From the NCBI RefSeq assembly GCF_030445035.2, contig NC_080683.1, positions 123,117,225 through 123,181,224 of the forward strand: a stretch of DNA of 64,000 bases, given 5' to 3'. The DNA comes from Dasypus novemcinctus (taxonomy: Eukaryota > Chordata > Mammalia > Cingulata > Dasypodidae). Shown one piece after another: positions 62,812 to 64,000 of this stretch (within the stretch, counting starts at the first letter, position 1; each line of letters begins with the position of its first letter). The notes under the pieces were generated by a model. The model worked only from the letters and a program-made list of their open reading frames with translations, made no database searches and was not told where the DNA came from. The position numbers and the translations under genes are program-made.

Positions 62812-62870
62812 CGGCCGCGGGGCGGCGGGCCACGGGGCGGCGGGCCACGGGCGGCGGCTCAGGCGCGGGG
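62812..62870. repeat. GC-rich short repeat in place of PLAGL1 finger 1
   Basis: GGGGCGGCGGGCCACG-type units repeat two to three times. A 24-base segment (62815-62838) is identical to 60256-60279 beyond the PLAGL1 stop codon. Confidence 0.7.
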
Positions 62871-64000
62871 CCAGGCGGCCAGCAGCGCGGCCAGCGGGGC
62901 GCGGGCGGGCGGCCGCATCCCACGAGGCCACCTTAGGCCCCACGAGCTGCCAGCTCCTGTGCCCCCTTCACGGGTGGCCTCGGGCCCTGATGAGCTTCCA
63001 GGGGTGGCGGGGCGGCGAGCATCACGGCGGCAGGGCCGCCCGTCACCAGCCTGCCTGCGGGAAGAGGAGAGGTTCCGAGGGGCCACGCAGTGCCCGCCCG
63101 CCCGCAGGGGGACACGCAGCCAGCCCGGCCCGCTGTCCCCTGGGCGGACCGCGAGCTCGGGGGCCGTGGGCACGTGGGTAGTGGGGCGAGAGAGAGGTCT
63201 GCATGTGCGACCTGTTCTGATGCCGGGGGACACAAGGGCACCCACAGCAGGCTGGGGCAGCTGGGTCCACGCCACCGCCCCGCGCCCGCCTGCCCGGGAC
63301 CGCACTGTCACCTCCTCTCCCCGCTAGTGGACATGCGTGTCCAGGGAGGCACTGGGGCGCAGCCACGCGCTCAGGCAGCGCCTCCAGCCCAGCTGGCCTC
63401 TGCCAACGGGCCAGCCTGCCGGGTGCCCATAGCCCGGACCTTGGCGTCGAGGCTCCGCCACTGCCAGGGCTCCAGGGTGCTTCTTCACCGCGCAGCACCC
63501 GCCATCCCACTTCCTTTCTCACCAGAGCAGCCCCGAAAGCCAGACGGTGGCCCCAGGGTTGACCGGCAACAGTTCAAGCAGCTGCGCGTGCCTTTCCCGA
63601 CGGCGCAGGCTGGGGTGTCTGCGGTCCTTCCCCTCCCGCACGCCTCTAGGGTCGCTCAGAGCTCCCCGTGCGCCCGGCACCCTCCTCCTGCCTCCGTGGA
63701 GCATCCCCTGGCCTGGGGATTCCGTGCAGACCCTCACCCGGGTGTGGGGGAGCCTGGCCGCAGGCCGCTCCTCTGCCCGAAGCCCCGTCCCCCATTCCAA
63801 GGCGCTCCTGGGCCGACACTGAGGCCCCCCCAACACTGGGCCATGTTCAGAAGCCTGTCCCGGGAGCCACATCCTGTTTGGCCGAGTTTTGCTGCCAGGT
63901 CTTGAGCTGTTGTCACACTTGAGTCCATCATCACCAAATAGCCCCCATGTAGAAATGCCCCAGGTCCCGGCTCCCAGTCCTGCAGCCGGGACATGGCGTG
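62871..64000 (-). other. PLAGL1: PLAGL1 upstream intron or 5' region
   Basis: GC-rich to the window end, no repeat, RNA gene or further PLAGL1 exon recognised. The imprinted promoter region and noncoding 5' exons would lie to the right of the window. Confidence 0.35.

Overview
This is mammalian nuclear DNA, almost certainly from an armadillo (Dasypus novemcinctus or a close xenarthran). The lineage call rests on several copies of the tRNA(Ala)-derived DAS-SINE family, including a 373-base chimeric copy with a perfect 16-base target-site duplication and dimeric or monomeric copies on both strands. It also rests on a recurring A-tailed L1-type 3' repeat. Genes are split by introns with normal GT-AG borders. 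Gene order (PHACTR2 end, LTV1, ZC2HC1B, then PLAGL1 on the opposite strand) matches human chromosome 6q24.2. No reading frame longer than an exon should be taken as a gene unless listed here.

Layout. Bases 1-7581 are the last part of a PHACTR2 intron, with three GC-rich tandem arrays. At 7582 a tiny terminal coding exon supplies the last PHACTR2 codons (F-H-R-P-stop). A long 3' UTR follows to a poly(A) signal near 14005. Bases 14040-21750 are intergenic with old SINE and LINE remnants. A CpG-rich promoter at about 21755-22080 drives LTV1, a 40S ribosome assembly and export factor. LTV1 is complete in 11 coding exons (476 residues) and ends with a poly(A) signal at 33822. Only about 0.7 kb later ZC2HC1B starts at 34517. 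It is complete in 7 coding exons (220 residues, two C2HC zinc fingers) and ends at 58175, with a probable 3' UTR exon after it. PLAGL1 (ZAC1), a zinc-finger transcription factor and known imprinted gene, lies on the minus strand. Its last coding exon is 60302-61199. The exon before it ends at 62705 and carries a strikingly altered first zinc finger.

The most unusual property is the density of GC-rich minisatellites inside ZC2HC1B. Two of them, just 5' of exons 5 and 6, appear to be built from the splice acceptor plus the first bases of the exon they abut, so the gene seems to have twice expanded its own exon borders into intronic arrays. Other arrays (54, about 200, 31 and 20 base periods) have no visible exon origin and create very long spurious open frames on both strands. 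A second oddity is PLAGL1. The segment that should encode zinc finger 1 is replaced by a repeated GC-rich block that shares a 24-base identity with sequence just 3' of the PLAGL1 stop codon.

The neighbours have unrelated biochemical roles (actin/PP1 regulation, ribosome assembly, a small zinc-finger protein of unknown role, and a growth-suppressing transcription factor). They form a conserved syntenic block, not a pathway. All exon calls come from reading splice sites and recalling the mammalian proteins. No alignment or transcript data were available.
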